Shown here: positions 1-7,023 of the stretch, piece after piece | Position numbering within the stretch: position 1 is the stretch's first letter | How the letters are laid out: the number at the start of each line of letters is the position of its first letter | NCBI GenBank assembly: GCA_026126345.1 | Contig: JAHCJH010000012.1 | Coordinates: 1-40,356 of the forward strand | DNA from: Phycisphaeraceae bacterium | GTDB lineage: Bacteria; Planctomycetota; Phycisphaerae; Phycisphaerales; UBA1924 | Reading direction: 5' to 3' | DNA length: 40,356 nucleotides | The notes under the pieces: generated by a model | The model's input: only the letters and a program-made list of their open reading frames with translations | Databases searched by the model: none | Told to the model about the DNA's origin: nothing | Position numbers and translations under genes: made by a program

Positions 1-2063
1 TCCAGCGGGTGCGGGCCACCGTCGCCGGCGGTGCGCCCCACGGCGCGGAACTGCTCGGCCTCGCCCAGGCCCTCGCGGATGAGCCGCTTGGCCCGCTCGA
101 CCACGCTGATGGTGCGCAGGCCCAGAAAGTCCATCTTCAGCAGGCCCATCTTCTCGCACGTCGGGCCGTCCCACTGCGTGACCACGTCCTCGCTGCCCGG
201 GGCCTTGTACAGCGGCACGATCTCCTGCAGCGGGCGCGTGGCGACGATCACGCCCGCGGCGTGCACGCTGGCGTGGCGTGCCTGGCCCTCAAAGGCCCGG
301 GCGTTGTCGATGCACCGGCGGACGGTGGGGTCGGACTCGTACAACGCGCGGAGGTCCGGCTCCTGCTGCAGCGCGCCGTCGAGCGTGATGCCGAGCTGCT
401 CGGGCACCAGCTTCGCGATTCGATCGACCTCGCCCAGCGGGATTTCCAGCACGCGACCGGCGTCGCGGATCGCCGCCCTGGCCTTGAGCGTTCCGAACGT
501 GATGATCTGGGCCACGTGCCCGTACTTCTGGCGCACGTAGTCGATGACGCGGGCCCGGCCGTCCTGGCACAGGTCGATATCGATATCGGGGTACTCGCTG
601 CGATCGGGATCGGTGAATCGCTCGAACAGCAGGCCGTACCGAACCGGGCAGGCGTTCGACAGCCCCAGCACGTAGCCGACCATCGTGCCCACGCCCGAGC
701 CACGCGCCAACGCCGGGATTCCCTGACGACGCCCCCAGCTCACGAAGTCCCACACGATCAGGAAGTACGCCGCGATCTGCTTGTCGCAGAGGATCTTCAG
801 CTCCCGTTCCAGGCGTTCGCGCACGTCCCGGGCGTCGGCGGCGCCGGGTCCGTAGCGCCACACCATGCCCGCCTCGGCCAGCCGGCGCAGGGCGCCGTCG
901 CACTCGGCCTTGGCCTCGGCCAGCAGCGCGGCGCGCCGGGCGTCGTCGGTGCCGTCGGGGATGCGGAAGGGCACGACCTCGAACTCGTCGCAGTACGCCG
1001 TGTACCACGCCGTCAGGTCTCCGCCGAATGCGCCGTCGCGCCACGCGGGCAGTCCGTCCCACGCCCCGGCCGCCGGCCCGTCGCGCCCGCGCCGGATCAC
1101 GCGCACCATCGGCGCGTGGCTCTGGCCCAGGGGCAGGGTGACGGCGCACCGCTCGGCGATCCGCGCGGCGTTGGCCAGCGCCTCCTGGCCGTCGGCGCCG
1201 TAGCGGGCGAACAGGTCGTGCATCTCCTGCGGGCTCTTGACGTACAGCTCCGCGGGGTACCGCATCCGGTCCGGGTCGTTCTTGCTCTTGCCGGTGCTGA
1301 TGCACACGAGCGTGTCGTGCGCATCGTGGTCCTCGGCGCGGAGAAAGTGCGCATCGTTGTCGCACACCAGGGGTGCACCGATCTCCCGTGCCAGTCGGAT
1401 GATGTGCTTGTTGATCGAGTTCTGCTCGGGCACGTGGTGCTGCAGTTCCATGAAGAACCGCGGCCCCGCCGGCGAGGGCGCGAACACGCGGGCGTGCCAC
1501 CGCGCGCTGGTGAGCGCCCGCTCCCACGCGGCGCGATCGCCCGAACGCTCGTACTCCAGCAGGTGCTCGCCGAGCTCGCTGCCCAGGTGGCCGTTGATCG
1601 CGATCAGCCCCTCGTTGTGCCGCTCCAGCAGCGCGCGATCGATCCGCGGCTTGTAGTAGAAGCCGGTCAGGTACGCCTCGCTGCAGAGCACCAGCAGATT
1701 CCGCCAGCCGGCGTCGTTCTCGGCCAGCAGCACCAGGTGGTAGCCGCCGTCGGCCACGCCGGTGTACGTGCGGTCGGTGCGGTCGCCCGGCGCCACGTAC
1801 GCCTCGACGCCCAGGATCGGCTTGATCCCCCGCTCTCGGGCGGCCTGGTAGAACGCCACGGCCCCGAACAGGTTGCCGTGGTCGGTGCACGCCACGGCGG
1901 TCATGCCAAGTTCCTTCACGCGGTCCATCAGACGGTCGATGCGGTTGCCGCCGTCCAGCAGCGAGTACTCGGTGTGCAGGTGCAGGTGCGCGAAGGTGCC
2001 CGCCGGCACGCCCTGCGTACCGCCGACCGGTGTCGTTCCCGCGTTCGCGCCGCCCTTGGCCAT
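1..2063 (-). CDS. dnaE: DNA polymerase III subunit alpha, N-terminal part (partial)
   Basis: This is the replicative polymerase catalytic subunit; its 3' end lies beyond the left edge. About 688 residues are present, against roughly 1,150 in the family. The ATG at 2063 has GGAGG eight bases upstream (2072-2076) and a TAAGAT -10-like box at 2085-2090. The protein opens with a PHP domain: HLHLHTEYSLLDG at about residues 26-38 and ACTDHGNLFG further on, so the His metal ligands typical of active PHP domains look intact. A NDAHFLRAEDHDAHD segment follows. The polymerase core carries the catalytic PDIDIDL motif near residue 490 and the HASVHAAGV segment further along. It is divergent from the surface-protein gene at 2308. 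Family identity is certain; the C-terminal domains cannot be seen. Confidence 0.96.
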   Translation of the reverse strand, partial: MAKGGANAGTTPVGGTQGVPAGTFAHLHLHTEYSLLDGGNRIDRLMDRVKELGMTAVACTDHGNLFGAVAFYQAARERGIKPILGVEAYVAPGDRTDRTYTGVADGGYHLVLLAENDAGWRNLLVLCSEAYLTGFYYKPRIDRALLERHNEGLIAINGHLGSELGEHLLEYERSGDRAAWERALTSARWHARVFAPSPAGPRFFMELQHHVPEQNSINKHIIRLAREIGAPLVCDNDAHFLRAEDHDAHDTLVCISTGKSKNDPDRMRYPAELYVKSPQEMHDLFARYGADGQEALANAARIAERCAVTLPLGQSHAPMVRVIRRGRDGPAAGAWDGLPAWRDGAFGGDLTAWYTAYCDEFEVVPFRIPDGTDDARRAALLAEAKAECDGALRRLAEAGMVWRYGPGAADARDVRERLERELKILCDKQIAAYFLIVWDFVSWGRRQGIPALARGSGVGTMVGYVLGLSNACPVRYGLLFERFTDPDRSEYPDIDIDLCQDGRARVIDYVRQKYGHVAQIITFGTLKARAAIRDAGRVLEIPLGEVDRIAKLVPEQLGITLDGALQQEPDLRALYESDPTVRRCIDNARAFEGQARHASVHAAGVIVATRPLQEIVPLYKAPGSEDVVTQWDGPTCEKMGLLKMDFLGLRTISVVERAKRLIREGLGEAEQFRAVGRTAGDGGPHPL

Positions 2064-2307
2064 CGTCGCCGCCTCCGTGCCCGCATCTTACCGGACCGGG
2101 CGGCATGTTCTCCCGCCGCACCCCGGGTCGATCCCGACCCAGATTCCCCAGACCGCGCCATGGCGGGTTTCCGAAGGCTGGTGCTGGCAATCGCAGCGCG
2201 CGAATCGGACACCTTGGGGGTCGGATCGGGGCATCCCGTCGCGGACGGCGGCCCCGAGCACGCAACGCCGACACCGGCCTGACGGTCGGTCTCATGGAGT
2301 TCACACC

Positions 2308-3012
2308 GTGAATACTCGCACCCCTGTCCTCGCCGCCGTCCTGCTGTGCAGCCTGGGTTCCGCCGCGATGGCCGATACGGTGGACGCCAAGTTCACCGGA
2401 ACGGCCAAGGGATCCAACGTCACGATCACCGTGGGCGCTTCCAGCAAGAACGTGTTCGCCGGCCAGCTCAAGCACACCTTCGCCAACGGCACGGGGCTTG
2501 GCGCCGCGCTCTCCGGCGACATGGTCACGTACTGCGCGGACATCAGCCAGTACGTCACCAGCACCTTCAAGACCTTCAACGTCACCCAGATCGCCAACCT
2601 CTCGGACGCTTCTCCGATGGGCATCGCCAAGGCCAACGCGATCGCGGGCCTGTACGCGTTCGCCGGAGGCGGCCAGGTGCTTTCCACCGCCAGCAACGAC
2701 CTGGCGACGGCCTTCCAGCTGGCCGTCTGGGAGATCATCACCGACTACTCGCCCGAGGACGGCGGGGCAAGCTTGAACATCACCGGCGGCAACTTCAAGG
2801 CAACCAAGACCGACGGCTCGGCCCTGTCTGCCGGGATCATGACGCACCTTTCGGCGCTGCTGGCCAACATCGGCGGACCCCTGCCCGAGGGCATCTCCCT
2901 GTACGGCGTCAGCAGCAGCTCGGCCCAGGACCAGATCGTCATGGTCCCCTCCGCGGGCACGGCTTCACTCGCGGGCCTGGGTCTGCTCTGCGTCGCCCGT
3001 CGCCGCCGCTGA
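2308..3012 (+). CDS. Putative Cys-Gln thioester-domain surface protein with PEP-CTERM-like anchor
   Basis: A 234-aa exported protein. The GTG start at 2308 is chosen because GGAG lies eight bases upstream and a signal peptide follows at once (residues 1-21, ending SAAMA). The central region has YCADI with Cys76 and, 60 residues later, FQLAVWEII with Gln137. This Cys ... [FT]QxAxWE pairing resembles the thioester (TQXA/TIE) domains of Gram-positive surface adhesins, where Cys and Gln form an internal thioester. The C-terminus (residues 213-234) is VPSAGT, a short hydrophobic stretch and RRRR, a PEP-CTERM-like sorting tail with a degenerate PEP motif. I infer a surface-attached protein processed by an exosortase-type system. 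The thioester is predicted from motif and spacing only. A terminator hairpin follows at 3053-3087. Confidence 0.75.
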   Translation: MNTRTPVLAAVLLCSLGSAAMADTVDAKFTGTAKGSNVTITVGASSKNVFAGQLKHTFANGTGLGAALSGDMVTYCADISQYVTSTFKTFNVTQIANLSDASPMGIAKANAIAGLYAFAGGGQVLSTASNDLATAFQLAVWEIITDYSPEDGGASLNITGGNFKATKTDGSALSAGIMTHLSALLANIGGPLPEGISLYGVSSSSAQDQIVMVPSAGTASLAGLGLLCVARRRR

Positions 3013-3052
3013 TCCAGTCCGTCACCCGCCAACCACCCAGCGCATCTCCTCG

Positions 3053-3087
3053 CGACCCCGTGCCGATCACCCGGCGCGGGGTCGTTT
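3053..3087 (+). terminator. Intrinsic-type terminator after the thioester-domain gene
   Basis: The arms CGACCCCG (3053-3060) and CGGGGTCG (3077-3084) pair over 8 bp. An inner GCCG/CGGC pair (3062-3065 with 3072-3075) closes a six-base loop, and TTT follows. It lies 40 bases after the stop codon at 3012. Confidence 0.6.
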
Positions 3088-3138
3088 CGCTCCCGCCCGA
3101 CGCGCCTCGGCCCCCGGCCCGCGGTACCCTCACCCCGC

Positions 3139-4125
3139 GTGGAGCCGCCCCCCCTCCAGACCGCACGCCCGACCTTCAACGACGCCCTGGTGTCGGTGGT
3201 GGTCCCGGCGTTCAACGAGCAGGACAACCTCGAATCCCTGCACGCGCGCCTGGCGGCAACGCTCCGCGCCTGCGCCCCGCGCCACGAGATCATCTTCGTG
3301 GACGACGGCTCGCGCGACAGGACTCTGGAGGTCATCCGGAAACTGGCCGCGGCCGACCCCAAGGTCAAGTACCTGTCGTTCTCGCGCAACTTCGGGCACG
3401 AGCCTGCCACCACCGCCGGCATGGACCACGCGCGTGGCGATGCCGTGGTGCTCATCGACGCGGATCTGCAGGACCCGCCGGAGATCATCGCCCAGATGGT
3501 CGAGCGTTGGAAGGCCGGTGCGCAGGTGGTCTACGCCCAGCGCCGAACCCGCGCCGGTGAAACGGTTCTCAAGAAGGCCACCTCGGCGATCTTCTACCGG
3601 GCGCTCGATTCGATCAGCGAGGTGCGGATCCCGCGCGACACCGGCGACTTCCGGCTCATGGACCGCGCCGTCGTCGAGGCCGTGCGCCGCTGCCGCGAGA
3701 ATCCCCGGTTCGTCCGCGGGCTGGTCGCCTGGGCCGGGTTCCGCCAGGAGCCGCTGCTCTACGACCGAGACGCCCGCTTCGCTGGCGAAACCAAGTACAA
3801 CTTCCGCAAGCTCCTGCGACTGTCGTTCGAGGCCGTGACCAGTTTCTCGCTGCTGCCGCTGCGCTGGGCCATGCAGCTCGGCGCGGCCGTCGTCGGCGTG
3901 GCATTCCTGCTCCTGCTGACCAACGTGGTGTTGCACATCGCCCGAGGGGAAACCCTGGGTAGGGGCTTCGATTACCTGGCGTGCGCCCTGATCTTCCTGG
4001 CCGGCCTTCAACTGCTGATGCTGGGCGTCATGGCCGAGTACCTCGGCATGATCCACCGCAACACGCTCGCCAGGCCGCTGTACCTCGTCGCCGAGCAGCG
4101 CGGCTTCGACACGCCCGCCCCTTGA
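3139..4125 (+). CDS. Family 2 glycosyltransferase, GtrB/ArnC/DPM1-like, membrane-anchored
   Basis: A 328-aa enzyme predicted to transfer a sugar from a nucleotide donor to a polyprenyl phosphate at the inner face of the cytoplasmic membrane. The GT-A domain shows VVPAFNEQDN (residues 21-30), VDDGSRD (54-60), the metal-binding DADLQDP (107-113) and DTGDFRLMDR (167-176), which is highly typical of ArnC/GtrB proteins. Two C-terminal membrane helices follow at about 243-265 and 280-300. The GTG start has no Shine-Dalgarno sequence; TACCCT at 3125-3130 sits eight bases upstream, so the mRNA may be nearly leaderless. The stop codon overlaps the -35 box of the next gene. The sugar and acceptor cannot be told from sequence. 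Confidence 0.9.
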   Translation: MEPPPLQTARPTFNDALVSVVVPAFNEQDNLESLHARLAATLRACAPRHEIIFVDDGSRDRTLEVIRKLAAADPKVKYLSFSRNFGHEPATTAGMDHARGDAVVLIDADLQDPPEIIAQMVERWKAGAQVVYAQRRTRAGETVLKKATSAIFYRALDSISEVRIPRDTGDFRLMDRAVVEAVRRCRENPRFVRGLVAWAGFRQEPLLYDRDARFAGETKYNFRKLLRLSFEAVTSFSLLPLRWAMQLGAAVVGVAFLLLLTNVVLHIARGETLGRGFDYLACALIFLAGLQLLMLGVMAEYLGMIHRNTLARPLYLVAEQRGFDTPAP

Positions 4126-4148
4126 CACGCCCCGCCACCGTGTAGACT
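4122..4148 (+). promoter_or_regulatory. Promoter of the lamin-tail-domain gene, likely leaderless
   Basis: TTGACA (4122-4127), a 15-bp spacer and TAGACT (4143-4148). Only six bases separate the -10 box from the ATG at 4155, so transcription should start at or next to the start codon. The -35 box overlaps the stop codon of the glycosyltransferase gene. The spacer is shorter than the usual 17 bp. Confidence 0.55.
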
Positions 4149-4154
4149 GCCCCG

Positions 4155-4940
4155 ATGCTCACCATCTGCCTGACGCTGTTGGCGTGCGCGGCGGACCCGG
4201 GGGCGGCCAAGGCCCCGCCGGTAAAGTTCCCGCACCCGCTCATCACCGAGATCCTCTACGCCGTTCCCACCGGCGAGAAGGGCGACGCCAATCACGACGG
4301 CAAGCGCGACGCCACCGGCGATGAGTTCATCGAGCTCACCAACCCGCACGACAAGCCCATTGAGTTGCGGGGCTACAGCCTGCAGGACAAGTCCAAGGGG
4401 CGCGCCGGCTCGCTGTCGTTCACGTTTCCCGTGCTCACGCTCAAGCCCGGCGAGGTCGCCGTCGTGTTCAATGGCAACGGCGCCACCTGGACCGGGCCGG
4501 TCGGCGACGAGAAGAAGGCACCGGCGGGCCCCAACCCCGGGTTCGGCAACGCCTGGGTCTTCTCCATGAAGACCACCAGTCAGCGCACCGCCCTGGCCAA
4601 CAGCGGCGATGCGGTGCTGCTGGTCGCGCCCGACCGCGCGGTCGTCTCGCTCGTCAAGTGGGGCAAGATCGAGGAAACCCTGCCGCAGGCAACGAACGAG
4701 GAAGACGCCCCGCTGGTGACCAAGAGCTCGGTGCAGCGCCGCGGGGTCGACGGCCCGTTCGTCGCGCACGACGCCGACGGCGGCCTACCGTTCTCACCCG
4801 GCGTGTTCGGCAAGGCCGTGACCCTCCCCGAAGCGCCGAGCGTGACCGAACCCAACCCCAGAACCCCCGGCGACGACAAGGACAGGCCCTCGGGCCCGGC
4901 ACCGAAGAAGCCCAGGAACGGCCCGCCCCCGCCCCGCTGA
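4155..4940 (+). CDS. Lamin tail domain (LTD) protein, probably exported
   Basis: A 261-aa protein. An LTD immunoglobulin-like fold spans about residues 27-170: LITEILYAV opens it, DEFIELTN (56-63) and IELRGYSLQD (69-78) follow, and a ...VVFNGNG strand comes after. The Asp-rich insert GDANHDGKRD (43-52) is common in bacterial extracellular LTDs. The N-terminus is hydrophobic and ends LLAC (residues 8-11), which could be a lipobox, but there is no basic residue before it, so export is likely rather than certain. The C-terminal 40 residues are Pro/Lys-rich and probably disordered. There is no clear ribosome binding site, consistent with the leaderless promoter immediately upstream. Its role is unknown; LTDs in bacterial secreted proteins are generally structural or binding modules. 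Confidence 0.8.
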   Translation: MLTICLTLLACAADPGAAKAPPVKFPHPLITEILYAVPTGEKGDANHDGKRDATGDEFIELTNPHDKPIELRGYSLQDKSKGRAGSLSFTFPVLTLKPGEVAVVFNGNGATWTGPVGDEKKAPAGPNPGFGNAWVFSMKTTSQRTALANSGDAVLLVAPDRAVVSLVKWGKIEETLPQATNEEDAPLVTKSSVQRRGVDGPFVAHDADGGLPFSPGVFGKAVTLPEAPSVTEPNPRTPGDDKDRPSGPAPKKPRNGPPPPR

Positions 4941-4974
4941 CCCGCTCGTTCGCCCCATCGCAAGGCCCCCGCCC

Positions 4975-5532
4975 ATGGCCTGGATCACCAAGCCCTCCGC
5001 GACCATGAAGGTCCCCAAGCGCGCCGAGCCGTACCTCGGCGCCGAACTGAAGGACCGGCTCACGCGCGAGATCCTGCCGCGCTACGAGCACAAGCAGGGC
5101 GCGCTCATCCCGGTGCTGCACGCCGTGCAGCACGTCTGGGGCTGGCTGCCGTGGCAGGCGCTGGAGGAAGTCGCGTCGTTCCTGGAACTCACCCCCGCGC
5201 AGGTGTGGGACACCGCCTCGTTCTACGAGGAGTTCTGGCTGCAGCCCAAGGGCGCCCACGTGATCGCCGTCTGCCGGTCGGTCGCCTGCGAGATCTGCGA
5301 CCACAAGCAGATCACCGACGCTTGCCGCGCCAAACTCGGCATCGAGCCCGGCGAGACGACCGACGACGGCAAGTTCACGCTGGTGGAGCTGGAGTGCCTG
5401 GGCCTGTGCGAGGGCGCGCCCGCGTGCCTGGTAGACGAGCGGATGCACCTTTCCGCGACGCCCGAATCGATCACCCGGGCCATCGACGACCTGCGCGACA
5501 AGCCCGGGCACGGGCACGCCGCGCCGCACTGA
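4975..5532 (+). CDS. nuoE: NADH-quinone oxidoreductase subunit E (24-kDa, [2Fe-2S])
   Basis: A 185-aa thioredoxin-fold subunit of respiratory complex I, or of a related NAD-linked iron-sulfur enzyme. The four cluster ligands are visible as C100-x4-C105 and C141-x3-C145, with the family context ECLGLCEGAPAC around the second pair. The N-terminal helical part (about 20-90) includes HAVQHVWGWLP and the VWDTASFYEEF segment typical of NuoE. It lies 34 bases after the LTD gene, possibly co-transcribed, and converges on the next gene nine bases away. No nuoF, nuoG or other nuo gene is in the window, so it is either detached from the main operon or part of a smaller NADH-oxidising module such as a hydrogenase or formate dehydrogenase diaphorase. 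Confidence 0.9.
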   Translation: MAWITKPSATMKVPKRAEPYLGAELKDRLTREILPRYEHKQGALIPVLHAVQHVWGWLPWQALEEVASFLELTPAQVWDTASFYEEFWLQPKGAHVIAVCRSVACEICDHKQITDACRAKLGIEPGETTDDGKFTLVELECLGLCEGAPACLVDERMHLSATPESITRAIDDLRDKPGHGHAAPH

Positions 5533-5541
5533 TCGGGCGGG

Positions 5542-6888
5542 TCACGCGTCGCCGTTCGCCGGCGCGGTGCCGAAGTCGAACAGCATGAAGTAGCCGGCGC
5601 GCCACACCGGATAGGCCGTGTCGCAGCGGTACCCGACGAATTCCGCCGGGTTCCATCCCACGCGCTCGAACACGTGCGCCGTCAGTTCCTCGTGGCGGGC
5701 GTACGCCGTGCTGGCCGCTCGTCGAAGGCCCGCGCCCAGCGGCTCCATCGACGCGCCGCCGGGCAGGCGGGTGCTCCAGCGCGCCAGCCCCCCGGGCCCG
5801 CCCGCGGGGCTGTACAGGTGCAGCTCGCACGACGGGGTGCAGCGGTCGGCCAGGTCCTTGTGCAGGAAGACGTCCAGCACCAACCGTCGCGCGGGAAACG
5901 TCACCAGCAGCGACACCTCCCCCACCGGCGGCTTCGCCAGCGCCGGGTGCCGGTCGGGCGTGCTGCGCCGCACCGAGAGCACGATGTCGCACACCCCCTC
6001 CTGCGGGGGTTCGTCGGCGTCCACCACGTGCACCGTGCGGTCGCCCAGGGCCCGCGATGTCATCCGCGGCCAGGGCTTCGTGCAGAACTCGTTGAGCAGC
6101 AGATCCGGCGTGTGGCCACGCGCCGGCCGGTGCTCGAGCGTCTGGTGCGCCGCCTCGTCGCGCCGCACCGCCAACTGAGGCACCGACGACTCGCCGATCT
6201 CCAACGGCACCGCCCCGGGCCGCCACGTGTGCCCGACGTACGCCCGGGTGCGCACCGCTTCGGTCAGGTCAGGCTGGCCGGGAACCGGGCGGATCATCAC
6301 CACCGAAACCACCGCCTCGGACCAGCGGCCCACGACCTCGGCCGCCGCGCGAAACAGCGCCTGCCGCTTGGCCGGGCTGTCCGACGGTGCCGCGGCGGGG
6401 TCCGCCGATCGTTCCAGATCGGCCTCCAGCCGCTGCCGCAGCCGGCGCTGGCTTCCTCCAAGCCGATCGATGAGCCGCTCCAGAGCGCGGACCGCCGCAC
6501 GAACTGCCGCCACCTGCTCGCCCACGGCCCCGTTCTTGAGCCTGGTTTCCACGGCGTCGAGAAACTGACCCAGCCCTTCGATGCCCGGCAGGCGCACCAG
6601 GACGGCCTCGTCGTGATCGTCGCCCGCCGTGGAAGCGATGACGCGCTGGCAGGTGTTCCGGTCGATCCGCAGGAATCGCCCCATGGCGCTAGCGCCCTGA
6701 TGCTCCGCCGGCACATGTGCCAGCAGCGATCGCAATTCGGTCGCCAGTCGCCGCCCCAATTCGGCGGCCGCGGCGCGTTCGGACGCCGTAAGCACCGTCG
6801 CCGGCTCCCCCCCACCGACCGACTTGCCCGACGAAGTGCGCGTCATGCCCAGACTCACATTTTGGCGTACCGGCGGCCGAATCGCCAC
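5542..6888 (-). CDS. Unrecognised 448-aa protein with HTH-like N-terminal segment
   Basis: I do not recognise this family. From the GTG at 6888 the protein has a low-complexity leader, then helices with a helix-turn-helix-like stretch at about residues 64-86 (GASAMGRFL - RID - RNTCQRVIAS). A second helical, Arg-rich region (about 100-165) and a mixed alpha/beta C-terminal half (about 195-440) with several strand-like stretches follow. No signal peptide or membrane helix is seen. An ATG at 6846 (MTRTSSG) is an equally possible start; AAGGAG lies about 14 bases before the GTG, which is too far to be convincing. It is divergent from the large secreted protein at 7024, and the shared intergenic region holds a 15-bp palindrome. 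I infer a DNA-binding regulator, with low certainty; the C-terminal half could sense a ligand. Confidence 0.6.
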   Translation of the reverse strand: MAIRPPVRQNVSLGMTRTSSGKSVGGGEPATVLTASERAAAAELGRRLATELRSLLAHVPAEHQGASAMGRFLRIDRNTCQRVIASTAGDDHDEAVLVRLPGIEGLGQFLDAVETRLKNGAVGEQVAAVRAAVRALERLIDRLGGSQRRLRQRLEADLERSADPAAAPSDSPAKRQALFRAAAEVVGRWSEAVVSVVMIRPVPGQPDLTEAVRTRAYVGHTWRPGAVPLEIGESSVPQLAVRRDEAAHQTLEHRPARGHTPDLLLNEFCTKPWPRMTSRALGDRTVHVVDADEPPQEGVCDIVLSVRRSTPDRHPALAKPPVGEVSLLVTFPARRLVLDVFLHKDLADRCTPSCELHLYSPAGGPGGLARWSTRLPGGASMEPLGAGLRRAASTAYARHEELTAHVFERVGWNPAEFVGYRCDTAYPVWRAGYFMLFDFGTAPANGDA

Positions 6889-6906
6889 ATTCCGCGAAAA
6901 AACTCC

Positions 6907-6935
6907 TTGACCATTGATCTCAGATCAACCATACT
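6907..6935 (+). promoter_or_regulatory. Sigma70-type promoter for the 858-aa secreted protein
   Basis: TTGACC (6907-6912), a 17-bp spacer and CATACT (6930-6935). The predicted transcript would start near 6942 and have a leader of about 80 bases before the ATG at 7024. The spacer holds a perfect inverted repeat, listed separately. Confidence 0.55.
6914..6928. promoter_or_regulatory. Candidate operator: 15-bp palindrome in the promoter spacer
   Basis: TTGATCT - C - AGATCAA is a perfect 7-bp inverted repeat around one base. It lies between the -35 and -10 boxes of the rightward promoter, and 26 bases from the start of the divergent HTH-like gene. This is the usual position for a repressor site. 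The bound protein is unknown; the neighbouring HTH-like protein is the obvious candidate. Confidence 0.5.
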
Positions 6936-7023
6936 CGATCGTGTCTCGCCGTCAAGCCGAATGCGGCCGACGGCCCAACGAACCGCGGGCGAGGTGGGGC
7001 TTGCTCGCGGGAGAGGTTCTCAC

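Noticed and set aside
289..2847. Long minus-strand open frame over the start of dnaE and the surface-protein gene
   Set aside because: It is out of frame with the unmistakable DnaE sequence and has low-complexity Arg/Gly content, as expected for a shadow frame in high-GC DNA.
6855..6890. Tiny minus-strand ORF (MWRFGRRYAKM) overlapping the start of the HTH-like gene
   Set aside because: Its AGGAG is 12 bases away and nothing suggests a leader peptide function.
5674..7023. In-frame upstream extension of the 858-aa secreted protein
   Set aside because: A signal peptide and ribosome binding site place the start at 7024; the extension lies opposite another gene.
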